A DNA stretch of 64,000 nucleotides, from contig MU832182.1 in the NCBI GenBank assembly GCA_029204225.1, forward strand, positions 19,220-83,219, written 5' to 3'. The notes beneath the pieces are model-generated. The model was not told where the DNA came from. It saw only the letters and a list, made by a program, of their open reading frames with translations, and did not search any database. A program made the position numbers and the translations under genes. Shown here one piece after another: positions 12,051 to 23,200 of this stretch (positions are counted from its first letter, which is position 1; every line of letters starts with the position of its first letter). The DNA comes from Diphasiastrum complanatum (lineage: Eukaryota > Streptophyta > Lycopodiopsida > Lycopodiales > Lycopodiaceae).

Positions 12051-13060
12051 GATCTTCAAATTACAGTAAGCAAGATGCCATTTATTTTGAGATTGATGCG
12101 GGAGGTGGAGATATCGCTTCTTTCACTCCCTCACTATATTCTTATGCAGTCGAAAAAAGTTCAGAAAGAGCTGCCCAATTCCTTTGATCACAACTTTCAG
12201 TTATAATCATACGGAACGAACAACATGCTGCTGGTGGAAAGAGTTCAGAAAGAGCTGTCAGCTCCTTGATCAGCCAAAATTATGCAAACCACAACAAGAA
12301 AGCCCTCAAAGAAGAGCTTCGAGATCTAAAAGGAGGTAAGAAAAAGGCAGCTTATAAACACTTGCATATCTGGACCCCAGAAAGGAATGAAAGCGGCTTT
12401 TGCAGCTTGAAATACAGAAAAGATGAAGCCTTTTGCTCTTGGGCAGTACGAAAGATGAAAACTATTCACAACCCAAGATCAAAATTTAGCTCATGGGCAG
12501 GAGTTTGGAGTGTGTTGGGTTATATTGAGCTTGTTGAGTCTTGATCACGGAAATTGCTAAAAGAGAGGGATTGGCTTGCTTGTTTGGCTATCTGATTGCT
12601 TGCTTGAGAGACTAAATAGACTGATCTGGCACTCGAAGTTGTCTGAAGTTTTCCAGTTCCACCAGATGAAACACAACTGCCATCGTGCATCCCATCTGGT
12701 CCCACCCGAGCTGCTACAGGAAGCCATGAATTATGAGCTTCAATGGGTTGGTTTTTGTTTAAGCCTCAGCTCAACATTGATCTGGATTAGAAGCTACAAC
12801 AACACCAATGTTTGCCAAGCAAGATCAATCCTGCATTAGGAGCACCTGCAAATGTGATGCTGAATATACTCAGTACTGCAACCTGCCTCCGACAAGTAAT
12901 GCACTTACGTAAAAGCAAAGGATTCCCAGGTGGACTGCCCAGGGGTGAATGCCCCAATGAGGCGTCCTTCCTTAGCATGAAATATGTTTTTACATCTGAT
13001 TTCTTTTTTTTTTTTGGTGTAATTTTTTTTAGGTGCACCTTCTATTCCAAGGATGCTCCC
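12051..13060. other. Non-coding stretch upstream of the DMP gene
   Basis: No gene is supported. Open frames here (for example 12266-12544 plus) show no family features. Poly-T runs lie at 13005-13030. Confidence 0.45.
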
Positions 13061-13067
13061 ATTGGAC

Positions 13068-13145
13068 ACACTCACCTTCAGCGCGGAAGGTGAGTGTAAG
13101 AAGATAATTTTTTTTGCGCGCACCTTCCACGGCACCTGGAAGGTG
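13068..13145. repeat. Two adjacent hairpins sharing CACCTTC arms
   Basis: ACACTCACCTTC (13068-13079) and its exact inverse (13086-13097) flank a 6-nt GC-rich loop. CACCTTCC (13121-13128) and GGAAGGTG (13138-13145) form a second stem, and a further partial copy lies at 13036-13042. The block is flanked by poly-T runs. It could be a small foldback/MITE remnant. Confidence 0.7.
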
Positions 13146-13500
13146 TAAAATTTGCCATAAATTTTTTTCCCCCATGGATTTAGTTCTATGAGGCTGATCC
13201 ATTTCCTTCATGCAATGTGAAAACTGATTGAACATGAGGGTAAGGGCCCGTCGAGAGTTGTTAACTTTAGGGCCCTTGTCCTAGGGTGCTAGCTTGAGCA
13301 TTTCAACCTAGGGCATGAGCCTTAACAAAGTGTAAACCAAGACACTCAAGCTTTTACTCAACCTAAACATTTCAAACAAATTGTTTTGGTGACTTTTTTT
13401 TTTTTTGAGGCTTTGATTTTTTGGCAGAAGTTATAAACGAGTTTCAGAAAATTTGTACTCCCTTTTTTAGATCCAGCAGCTGTGCAATCATCGGCCTGTG

Positions 13501-13502
<2 letters not shown>

Positions 13503-13556
<54 letters not shown>
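13503..13556. repeat. (GA)27 microsatellite
   Basis: An uninterrupted GA run of 54 bp. Confidence 0.97.
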
Positions 13557-13559
<3 letters not shown>

Positions 13560-13657
13560 GTGGGACCCGTGGGAGAGAGGGAAGGAGAAAAAATGACTCT
13601 AGACTCTATATTTCATACAATATACCTCATCCACAAAAAAAAATTTATATGGAGACT

Positions 13658-13658
13658 T

Positions 13659-13689
<31 letters not shown>

Positions 13690-13696
13690 CGCGCGC
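13658..13696. repeat. Compound (TG)n(GC)n microsatellite
   Basis: A TG run followed immediately by eight GC dinucleotides. Alternating purine-pyrimidine of this kind favours Z-DNA. Confidence 0.95.
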
Positions 13697-13856
13697 CCGT
13701 GCACGCACATGTGTTCCAAATCCCCCTTCCCCCCTATATTTCTCTTTTTAGTGTCTCTTTTGCTCCCCTCTCCCCATCCCCCTCCTTTTTTTTCAACTGT
13801 GTATTTTTTGGCCCATGGATAAAAGCTTGTGGGTAACAATTAAAGCTAGTGAGTTT

Positions 13857-15209
13857 GGGCTTGTGATTAAACAAAAATAAAATTTAGCCCCGTTGAGTTG
13901 ATCAAATAACTCGTCTACCCGAGGCATAGGATACTTATTCTTAATTGTGACTTTATTGAGGGCTCTGTAATCTACACAAAGACACATAGACACCTCTTTC
14001 TTTTTCACCAAAAGGACTGGTGAGGCCCATGGTGAACTACTAGTCTGAATTTGGCCTTTCCCAAGATAATCTGTTAGCTGCCTAGTTATTTCTTCATCCT
14101 CTGTTCGGCTGACCCGATACGGAGGTTTAGAAACAGGTGTTGTACCTGGTACTAGGTTTATTACATGATCTTCCTCTCTGCTAGGTGGTAAACCATGTGA
14201 TAAATCTTTAGGAAAAACATCTTTAAATTTAGACAACAAAGTTTCTAATTTACTAATTTTCTGCTGTAAAGAACTGGAAATAGAGACTTCTGGAATATTA
14301 AACTGAAAGTCACATAAGAATACCTGATGGTCGTCATCTCCGATTAGCTGACAAAGCTCTGAACTGCAGACCATAGGGCTATTGGAGACATCATTCTCCC
14401 CATGCAACTGGATCTCTCGGCCTTTATGCTGAAAGCTGAGGGTGTTCTCCTGATAATTTCTGTGGAGGGAAGATCCTAAACTGTAGAGCCAATCTCTCCC
14501 GAGAATAATATCTGTGTGATTCAGATGCATTATCTGAAAGTTTATTTCATCTTGATACCCTGAATACCAAGATTTAGATTATTTACCATAGTTTCTCAAA
14601 TTTTCTTGTCTTCACCCTTAGCTAATGAAACTATGTACCTATGCTGACTAGGTACTTCTAGAAGTCTGAGTTTTTTAACTAGGGTCTAGTTGATGAGATT
14701 ATGGGTCGCCCCATCATCAACCATAACTTTGACTGACTGGTCACCAACTTTCCGTCAAGCGGCCCAAAGCTGAAGGATCTCGCTAGCATTGCAGAGGTTA
14801 GCTGGCAATAGTATTCATGGTCTTCATGAAACACTTTGATCTTGGAAGCTGCCGAGTCACTTAGGAAACTTACTGTTTGAACAAGATGAATTTGTTTTTT
14901 TTTATCTTTTTTATCTTTTCTTGGGACACTGTTTGACTGCGTGTTCCTTGCCCATGCACACAAAGCACACACGTTCTTGTTTGGCTTTCTCAAAATCTTC
15001 TGGTTTTAAGGGTTGTATGAGCGATGGGCGTTTCTGAGGAGCTTCACCTTTAACTTCATCTTATTTCTCTCGTTTTATAAATTTCTTTTTGAATTGAAAG
15101 TCTTTCTGAGGAGGCTGCTCAGAAAGGGACTGTTGCCTCGTCTTCTTCCTACCCACTGAATCATCATAGATTTGAGCAGAGCTTGCTCTAGGTTAGTGGG
15201 CGAGTTTCT
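13857..15209 (-). pseudogene. Ty3/gypsy D pol: zinc knuckle, protease, truncated RT
   Basis: Minus-strand gypsy sequence. A nucleocapsid knuckle at about 14926-14967 reads CFVCMGKEHAVKQC, an intact CX2CX4HX4C in its own frame. The protease region keeps IILGRDWL near 14500-14525. RT begins with the gypsy-type start ([56 protein letters not shown]) and is cut off at about 13857, before the polymerase YVDD box, so RNase H and integrase are absent. Frame breaks fall between the knuckle, protease and RT. The protease-RT order with RYR-type motifs identifies Ty3/gypsy. Microsatellites begin immediately beyond the truncation. Confidence 0.87.
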
Positions 15210-16079
15210 CTAGACCTCTACTTTATATTTATCTTTTAGGCCACGGACAAATCCTCTGATTTTCTGATAATCATCCATATTTTTAATTTTTAAAATTGTT
15301 TCTCGATACTGCGAGATATATTGGATTAAAGATTTGTCCATTACTGTTTTCTCCCAGGCTTCCCAGGCTCTATCAAGCTCGTTTTCTAGTAGAAACTCTG
15401 TTAGAAATGCTTCTTCAAAAGCTTTCCATGACCAGGGGGTCTGCCCAGTCTGACCAGGGGGCCCTAGAGAAAGAGTAGCCTCAATAGCTTGCAAATGGTC
15501 AGGGGTCTGTTTAAGAGCATGAATTTTCTTCCATTTGTTGAGGAAGGTGTGTAGAATATCTGCGTTTCTATCATTCTCTTCCCCAATAAAAGTAGGAGGC
15601 TTTAAGTTTTTAAAGACACTGGGATGAGACCGCATTGGCTCACCTGAAACTGATGGAAGTGGAGAAGGGGACAACTAAGAAGTGGAGGGAAGGCTTCCTT
15701 TCGCGGAGCTCAAAATTAAACTTTTGAGTTTGGCGAATGAGTCATCGACACTGGACTTGAAATTGGCTAAAGCCAATTTCAGTTCATCCACCTCTATTAC
15801 CAAGTGGAGATACTGCTCCTTGGTAATCAATTCGTCGAGTTCTTCAACGAATTGCTCATGTTCTTCCACTTCCATGGGTTCTTTTCTCTTACTGAACCTC
15901 AGAGATTCTGTCTCTAATTCATCAATGCCTCTTATCAAGGGTTGATCAAGTCCCGGAGAATTCTGAGATAGAAAAGGAGTGCCTGGCATTTCTTCTATAA
16001 CAAAAGTCAAACAGACTAATTTAGAACTGTACAAAGATGGGAAAGAAAGCTTAGTTGTTTCTAAGGACTGTACTTCCAA
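15210..16079 (-). pseudogene. Ty3/gypsy D gag
   Basis: Two consecutive open stretches in the same frame (134 and 154 codons) are separated by a single TAG at about 15675-15677. The upstream half has an acidic, helical segment. The downstream half carries the retrotransposon gag core (PPTFIGEENDRNADILHTFL near the start, then the WSWKAFEEAFLTEF and ISQYRETILKIKNM helices), typical of gypsy capsid. It lies directly upstream of the zinc knuckle of the pol part, as expected. Apart from the TAG the gag appears well kept, so the element is moderately old. Confidence 0.82.
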
Positions 16080-16786
16080 AGAAATATCAAGAAAAGCCTT
16101 CTCAATTCTTCTACAGCGAATTGCAGACCTGTTGTCCGGAAAATCAGGAACTTGTCCGGCCCGAATTTCTCTGATTTGGGCTCAAAAACGATTGCAAAGA
16201 TCTGAATTCTTTAAGCATCCTGCTCACTGGTTGGACAACCACTTTGTTTGCTCAAAAACTTCTGATTTGGCCCCCAAAATGGTTCTTAAAATCCAATTTT
16301 CAAAAGGCATTTGGAGCATTGGACCTACAGTAGAAATCTGCTAAAAGAAACTCGGATTTGCAGCCAACAAGAATGCCAGTTTTTGAAATTTCAGTAGCTC
16401 TCTAATCGTTGACATGTCCCCTATCTAATCTCTAAATATGATCTGAAAAATCAGACTCCTGGCTAAATCTGGAGATAGAAATCTAATTTGTGAGGATAAG
16501 TACCCTCGCTATCTGAGTAGAGACCTGGCTGCCCAAAAAACTTCGGATTTGATACCAAAATTGGCTTCGAAAATGAGAATTTAGATAGGCCTCTTTAGCG
16601 CTGGACTTGCTCCAGTAATCTGGCCTAAATTCTATCAAAAGAGCATATTATGCTAGAAAGTTTGCTCAGTAGAAAACTGTTCCTACAGTGCTGGCCCTGC
16701 TCTACTTACTTTTGAAAAGTTCAAGAGATTCTGAGCAATCTATCTACTTTCTCCACTACTGCTACTAAGCTCCCAAAGAAGGAGAT
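16080..16786 (-). other. 5' leader of gypsy D
   Basis: Untranslated leader between primer-binding site and gag. No gene is seen. Confidence 0.6.
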
Positions 16787-16799
16787 GGCTCTGATACCA
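16787..16799 (-). other. Primer-binding site of gypsy D
   Basis: On the minus strand TGGTATCAGAGCC matches the 3' end complement of plant initiator Met-tRNA. It begins one base inside the LTR end. Confidence 0.9.
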
Positions 16800-16800
16800 G

Positions 16801-17158
16801 TGTTAGAGATCCAAACACCACTGTAGGGCAAACACTAACTGATCCACCCAACCTTGCCTACTCCCTGATATGGAGCAAGCCCCTCCTAGCCCAGTGTGAG
16901 GACTAGTAGCATGTATACTGCCAAGTGTCGGCCACGTGGCACTAACGTGGCCGACTGCACGTCGAGATCCAACATGGGGCCCTATCCTGCTGACAGGGTC
17001 TCTGGACTGTGTTAGGCCCGCCATGGCTATGGACTGTGCTGGGGCACACTACTCACACTATCTTGCCCTGTTGGTCGTGTACACTGGACACGACCTTGAC
17101 TGTGGTATCTGACCTCCTGTGTTCCCTAGGGTTCGGAATTGGTTACGTGCTTGTAACA
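16801..17158 (-). repeat. 5' LTR of gypsy D
   Basis: On the minus strand this reads TGTTACAAGCACG ... CTCTAACA, with TG..CA termini, ending one base before the primer-binding site. The far end (17158) was chosen because TGTTAC mirrors the CTAACA end and because the satellite array starts right after it. The partner LTR is missing because the element is 3'-truncated, so no target duplication can be confirmed. Confidence 0.7.
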
Positions 17159-17160
17159 GG

Positions 17161-18780
17161 ATTGCATTTAGGATTTTTGGTTTGGATGCACATTTCATTG
17201 TGAGTACTGAACGTTTGGAGCCCAGTTTAGTCTTGTGGGTTCGTCTCGGCGTGTAGCACAGGACGGAACAGAGGGTCTGAAAAACGGACTCTATTCGGTG
17301 ACACTAGACCAAATCTTGGGAATGTTGGAAAGTAGTCCATTTAGTGGCAATCCCCCAACAGAAAGAGCATTTCTGGACAAACAACGTCAGAATTGAGCTG
17401 CAAATGGTCATGTGGGTTTGTGTCAAGCCCACAAACCTGTGGACACCTCCCATCCAAAGTTCTAATCTTTTTTTACTGAATCTGACCAATTCTTGGCTTG
17501 ACGAGCCAAGAATTGGTCAGATTTAGATGCACATTTCACTATGAGTATTGAACCATTTGGAGCCCAGTTTAGTGTTGTAGGTTTGTATCGGCATGCAGCA
17601 CAGGACGAAACAAATGGTCTGAAAAATGGACTCCATTCGACGACACTGGACCAATTCTCGGGAATGTTGAAAGTAGTCCATTTAGTGCAATCCCCTCGAT
17701 AGAAAGGGTGTTTCTGGACAAACGGCATCAAAATTGGATTGCAAATCGTCCCGTGAGTTTGTGTCGAGCCCACGAACCTATGGACACCTCCCGTTCGAAG
17801 TTTTGACCGTCGTTTACTAAATCCGACCAATTTTTTGCTCAATGGGCCTAGAATCCCAACATTACATTTAGAGTTTCTGGTTCGGACGCACTTTTCACTA
17901 TGAGTACTGAACTATTTGGAGCCCAGTTTAATGTTGTAGGTTCTATCAATGCGCAGCACAGAACGGAACAGAGGATTTGAAAAACGGACTTCGTTCAATG
18001 ACACTGGACCAATTCTCGGAAATGTTAGAAAGTAGTCCATTTAGTGGCATCCCCCCCAACAAAAAGAGCTTTTTTGGACAAACGGCGTCGAAATTGTTTG
18101 TATCGAGCCACAAACTAGTAAACATCTCCTTTCTGAAGTCTTGACCATTTTTTATTGAATCCGACCAAATTTTGGCTCGATGGGCCTAGAATCCCAGCAC
18201 TGCGTTTAGGGTTTCTGGTTCAGACGCACGTTTTGCTGTGAGTATAGAACCGTTTGGAGCCTGGTTTAGTGCTGTAGGTTCATCTCGGCGTGCAACAGAG
18301 GACAGAACATACTTCCTACAAAACAGACTTTGTTCGACAACATTGGACCAATTCTTGGGAATGTTAGAAAGTAGTCTATTTAGTGGCAATCCCCCGGATA
18401 GAAAGGGCGTTTCTTCACAAACGACATCAGAATTGAGCTGCAAATGGTCTTGTGGGTTCATGTTGAGCCCACAAAATAGTGGACATCTCTCGTCCAAAGT
18501 TCTGACCAGTTTTTACTCAATCTGACCAATTCTTGGCTCGACGGGCCTAGAATCCCAACACTATATTTAGGGTGTCTGGTTTGGATGCACATTTCGCTAT
18601 GAGTACTAAACCATTTGGAGCCCAATTTAGTGCTGTAGGTTTATATCGGCGTGCAGCACAAGACATAATAGACGGTCTGAAAAATGGATTTGTTCAGTGA
18701 CACTGGACCTGTTCTCGGCTATGTTAGAAAGTAGTCTATTTAGCGGCATTCCCCCTGGCAAAAGGTCATTTCCAGACAAA
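17161..18780. repeat. Tandem satellite, about 340-360 bp unit, about 4.6 copies
   Basis: The landmark GAYGCACATTTCRCTATGAG recurs at 17185, 17526, 17885, 18223 and 18584 (spacings 341, 359, 338, 361). Other shared blocks are TTGGAGCCCAGTTTAGTG, GAAAGTAGTCCATTTAGTGG and GGCCTAGAATCCCAACA. Two units are shorter for separate reasons: the first has a foldback replacement at its end and the third lacks about 22 bp near 18085. The array is bounded by the gypsy LTR on one side and a decayed reading frame on the other. Open frames inside it are repeat artefacts. Confidence 0.93.
17479..17523. repeat. Perfect 20-bp hairpin within the satellite
   Basis: AATCTGACCAATTCTTGGCT (17479-17498) and its exact reverse complement (17504-17523) are separated by TGACG. 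In the other satellite copies this place holds the ordinary GGCCTAGAATCCC sequence, so the right arm is a replacement. Confidence 0.95.
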
Positions 18781-19596
18781 CGGAGATATAACTAGAACAT
18801 GAAGAACCAAATAAAATGTGAATGAAATGATTCCTCCATGTTTCAAACTTTGAACTCTCTGAAAAATTACAGCAACCAAACAATAAATGTGAGTGATCAT
18901 CCAATGCTTGCTTGTATCCTCCATATTTGTCCTTTCTTGATATGTCTCCACCATAAAACTCCATGAATGAGCCTCCATCTCATTTTCATCAGCAAAACCA
19001 GCCAAGAATGCTAGTACAACTCCAACAATAAGATATTGCAAGACAATGTAGCTAGTTTGTCCATATCTTGACAATTTGCACACATCCACATGAAATAGCT
19101 CAAACATGAGATAGAACAAGTAGAGTAAACTTGAACAACACTTCCTTGCTTCTCCTTTGACCTTACTCGAGTCTTCAATAACCTGTAAAAACATATCCAC
19201 AACATATTTGCCAAATAACCTTCCTTTGATGCTCTTGACTAGCTCCTTTCCTTTTGTGTTGTTGAAGCCCTTTGAGACCAACCTCTTGCTCTTCCTCTTG
19301 ACCATCAAAGTCATTGAACAAACTCTATTTTCCAGATCCATTACTTGCTTTTCCAGTATGAAAACCATGAGAACCAATATCCACTTGCATAGCATCATCT
19401 ACACAAGAAAATTCTCCAAAACATGTGAGTAAAGCAAAATGAGTCGCTAACACTTGCTTACCTTTCTCTTGATCATCAAAGATATGAATATCTTTAGATA
19501 TGAACCTCTGAAAATAATCCCTCTCAAACATATGATCTATATCCAACAAGATCTCATCAATGCTTGATCTTGATCTTCCATAAAGGTTAGTGTAAA
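18781..19596 (-). pseudogene. Unrecognised decayed reading frame, 3' part (interrupted by copia)
   Basis: Minus-strand frames here (about 19325-19596 and 18766-19398) continue, in frame across the copia target duplication, the reading frame that ends at about 25468 on the other side. The product segment reads YTNLYGRSRSSIDEILLD and continues to FDDQEKGKQVL. I do not recognise the family. A frame change occurs near 19330-19400 and the frame ends close to the satellite. It may be a captured host gene or a retroelement-associated ORF, possibly continuing from the copia-like remnant at 26.0-26.6 kb. Confidence 0.45.
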
Positions 19597-19601
19597 CAAT
19601 G
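19597..19601. other. Target-site duplication (left) of copia element 1
   Basis: CAATG directly abuts the LTR start TGTGAAAAAC and matches CAATG at 25463-25467. Confidence 0.95.
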
Positions 19602-20254
19602 TGTGAAAAACTCAGATCCAAAAGATGCTAAAGTTTCATAAAGATCTTGGCCATGGAAGTTATGCACATCTAGATTGAAAAAATGATAGAAATTGTGATG
19701 TTAAGCATACTAAACATCAACTAAACATCAAAATCTGATCATAAGCTTCCACAAACAGAAACTTGCTGTCCCTGTCTGTACTTCAGAGCCTACAACCTGC
19801 ATTTCACACGTGTGAAGCCATAGCAACAAAGAAATCACAATTCTAGTGGCTAGAATGCAAGATATGAACAAAAAAGTGAGAGAGAAGAAGATGGATCTTC
19901 AAAGAGCATAACATTCATTCAATAGAATGAAAATGAGATATGTACATACTCGTGGAGATGGCTATTTATAGCAGCCATAGTGCCTCTTGGCCACTTGTCT
20001 TATGATAGGCTAAAATTGGGGTCCAATAGGATTCACCCATATACCTAGAAATTTGGTCAAATAGGAATGCACCAAATTATGAGCCAATAGAAGAGCTCCA
20101 CACTCGACCTCCTCTAATTAATGTGACCTCAAAAGTAGTGTACACATACTTTGGGCCTCTACATACATGTATGAACCTATCTCTAACTTTTATTTGGCCA
20201 TAGGCCTACAAAATCTCAAGTTAGGAAAATACTACTAGTTGACAATTTTTCACA
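19602..20254 (-). repeat. 3' LTR of copia element 1
   Basis: 653 bp, TG..CA ends (TGTGAAAAATTG ... GAGTTTTTCACA on the minus strand). It contains the palindrome TTCACACGTGTGAA at 19803-19816. Confidence 0.97.
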
Positions 20255-23200
20255 CTCCCTCTTCAACTAGTTTTAGCATAGATTTAGAAAGTACACCAAG
20301 ACTTGTTCTATGCTTGAAAAATAAGTCCTTTCCCAATGCTTTGGTAAAGATATCAGCCACACATTCCTTTGATGGGACATGTTCAAGCTTGATCTCTTTT
20401 GCCAACACTTGTTCTCTCACAAAATGGTAAGCCACCTCGATATGTTTGCTCCTTGCATGGAAAACCGGATTGCTTGCTAGACTTTGGGCTGAAAGGTTGT
20501 CACAAAAGATGATTGGACTCTCTGAAAAATCCAGCAAATGAAGCTCCATAATCATCCTCTTGATCCACACCATCTCCTTTGTGCATGATGTCAAAGCTTT
20601 GTACTCGGCCTCACTAGAAGAAAGTGATATAGTTGCTTGTTTCTTCGACATCCATGAGATAGCTCCATCACCTATGAAAATAGCATGTGCATTTATGGAT
20701 TTTCTATCCATAAGGTCTCCTGCAAAATCTGAATCTGAAAAACCAAATAAGTTAGGTGATGAGCCTCTATAAACAATGCCAAAATCTTTTGTTCCCGAGA
20801 TGTATCTCAAGATCCTCTTTCCTAGTTTCCAATGTTCTATGCTAGGATCTTGCATGAATTGGCTTAATCTACCAACACAATAAGATAAATCAGGTCTTGT
20901 GATGGTTAGATATATAAGAGAACCTATTAGCTTCCTATAGAGAGTAATGTCCTCGAAGGATCTTTCATTACCTCTTATAGTTAGCTTTACATGTGATTCC
21001 ATAGGTGTATCAATAGGATTTACATCTACCATATGAAATCTATTGAGAATAGAAATAGCATACTTCTCTTGTGAAATAAAAGTGATTTGAGAAGTTCTAA
21101 TTACTTCTATTCCTAAGATATAGCTCAAAAGACCAAGATCATGCATTTCAAATTCCTTTTTTAGTGCTTTCTTGATATCTTCTATATCTTCCTTGTTCCC
21201 TCCACTTAAAATAATGTCATCCACATAAATTAGAAGGATTGTAACATCATTAGCACTAATTCTAAAGTAAAGTGAATGATCATACTCACTCATAGTGAAG
21301 TTTTGAGAAAGTAGAAAAGAGTTAAGCCTAGCATACCAACTCCTTGGTGCTTGCTTAAGACCATACAAACTTTTTTGTAGAAAACACACATGATTAGGCT
21401 TGCTATGAGAAACATAGCTCTCGGGTTGCTCCATGTAGACTTCCTCTTCAAGATCACCATTCAAGAAAGCATTAGAAATGTCTAATTGCCAAAGATCCCA
21501 TCCATAAAGAGTTGCAAGGGAAATGATTACTCTTATGCTCACCATCTTTGCCACGGGTGCAAAGGTTTCCTCATAGTCAATGCCATGCTCTTGAGCATAA
21601 CCTTTAGCCACCAACCTTGCCTTCAACTTGTTGATAGATCCATCTTGATTTGTCTTTACCTTGAAGATCCATTTGCATCCAATTGCACTTTTGCCCTTTG
21701 GAAGCTCCACCAATCTCCATGTGTTGTTCTTCATAAGTGCTTCAAACTCAAGATCCATTGCTTGGATCCATTCCTCTTCTTGCCTTGCTTCATCTACACA
21801 TGAAGGTACATCAAAAGAAGTTAGGAAAGCATAGTTGGATCCATCCACCACTTGCTTACCTTTGCCATCATAAGTGAGCCTTGAGGGTTTCACTTTATGC
21901 CTTGGAGTTCTCCTTGGAATTTGACTTGAAGAGGCTTCTTCAACATCCACATCCAATGTGTCATCAACTCCATTGTCATCAAGCACATTAGTTGCAACAA
22001 CACCATCATCACTTGAAACAACTTTTGGAATGTTACCTTCATCAAAAATGACATCCCTACTTGTGAACACTTTCTTGATTGAAGGAACATAAATCCTATA
22101 TGCTTTGCTTACTTCACTATAACCAACAAAAATGCCCTTTCTTGAAGATGGATCCTCCTTAGTTCTATCATCAAGAGTAATGTTGAAGTAGCAAATGCAT
22201 CCAAAAGTTCTTAGAAACTTGACATTAGGCTTCGTACCAAACAAAGCTTCAAAAGGGGTTTTTCCTTCCAATACAACACTTGGCCATCTATTGCATAGGA
22301 AATTTGCACACAACAAAGCATCACTCCAAAAAGGTTTAGGAAGATTAGCATTCAATCTCATTGCCTTTGCACTCTCACACAAGGTTCTATTCTTCCTCTC
22401 GGCCACTCCATTTTGTTGTGGTGTTCTTGGACATGTGTACTCCCTCTTGATCCCATGCTCATCGCAAAAGGCTTTGAATTTGTTAGAAATGTATTCACCA
22501 CCATTGTCGCTCCTCAAGCATTTGATTTTGGTTGTAAATTGAGTCTCAATAGCAACTTTGAACTTGACAAACACATCAAACACCTCATCCTTGCTCTTTA
22601 GTAGATAAACCCAACAAAATCTACTAAAATCATCAATGAAAGTTACATACATCTTAGCACCTCCATTGCTAATTGTAGTAACACCATGAATATCCGAATG
22701 CAAGAGAGAAAAAGGCATCTTAGATCTAGATATAGATCTAGTATATGGCAATCTATGTGATTTAGACAAAGCACATTCTTCACAAACATGATTCAAGCAA
22801 GTAAGAGACTTGGGAAGTCCCCTTACTACCTCCTTTTTGGCTATTACCTCCAAGGCCTTGTAGTTGAGATGTCCCATCCTTTTATGCCATACCTCTTGAA
22901 TTGACATTTGTTCATTTGCCATGCATCCAACTTGGTTAGCAACAACACATGCATCAAGCTTGAACAATTTCCCTTGCCTTTTCCCTTTTGCAATGATACT
23001 ACACCCCTTTTTGATCAAGCAAGCATCACCATCAAACTCAACTTTGAATCCTTTGTCAAGCATTTGGCTTACACTAAGTAAGTTCTTGGTAATGGATGGA
23101 ATGAGCAAAACATCTTTCAATTCTATATTCCTATTTGTAGAAAGTGAAATAGGAATTGTGCCAATCCCCTTGATTGCACACTCACCATCATTTGCGGTAT

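Noticed and set aside
12266-12839. Small plus-strand genes upstream of DMP
   Set aside because: No family features, and the overlapping frames on both strands are of similar length.
16803-17203. Small frames within the gypsy D LTR
   Set aside because: They lie inside an LTR and are not conserved coding sequence.
17185-18780. Alternating satellite spacings (341, 359, 338, 361) as a dimeric higher-order repeat
   Set aside because: The two short units are short for different reasons (a foldback replacement in one, a 22-bp loss in the other), so the alternation is coincidence.
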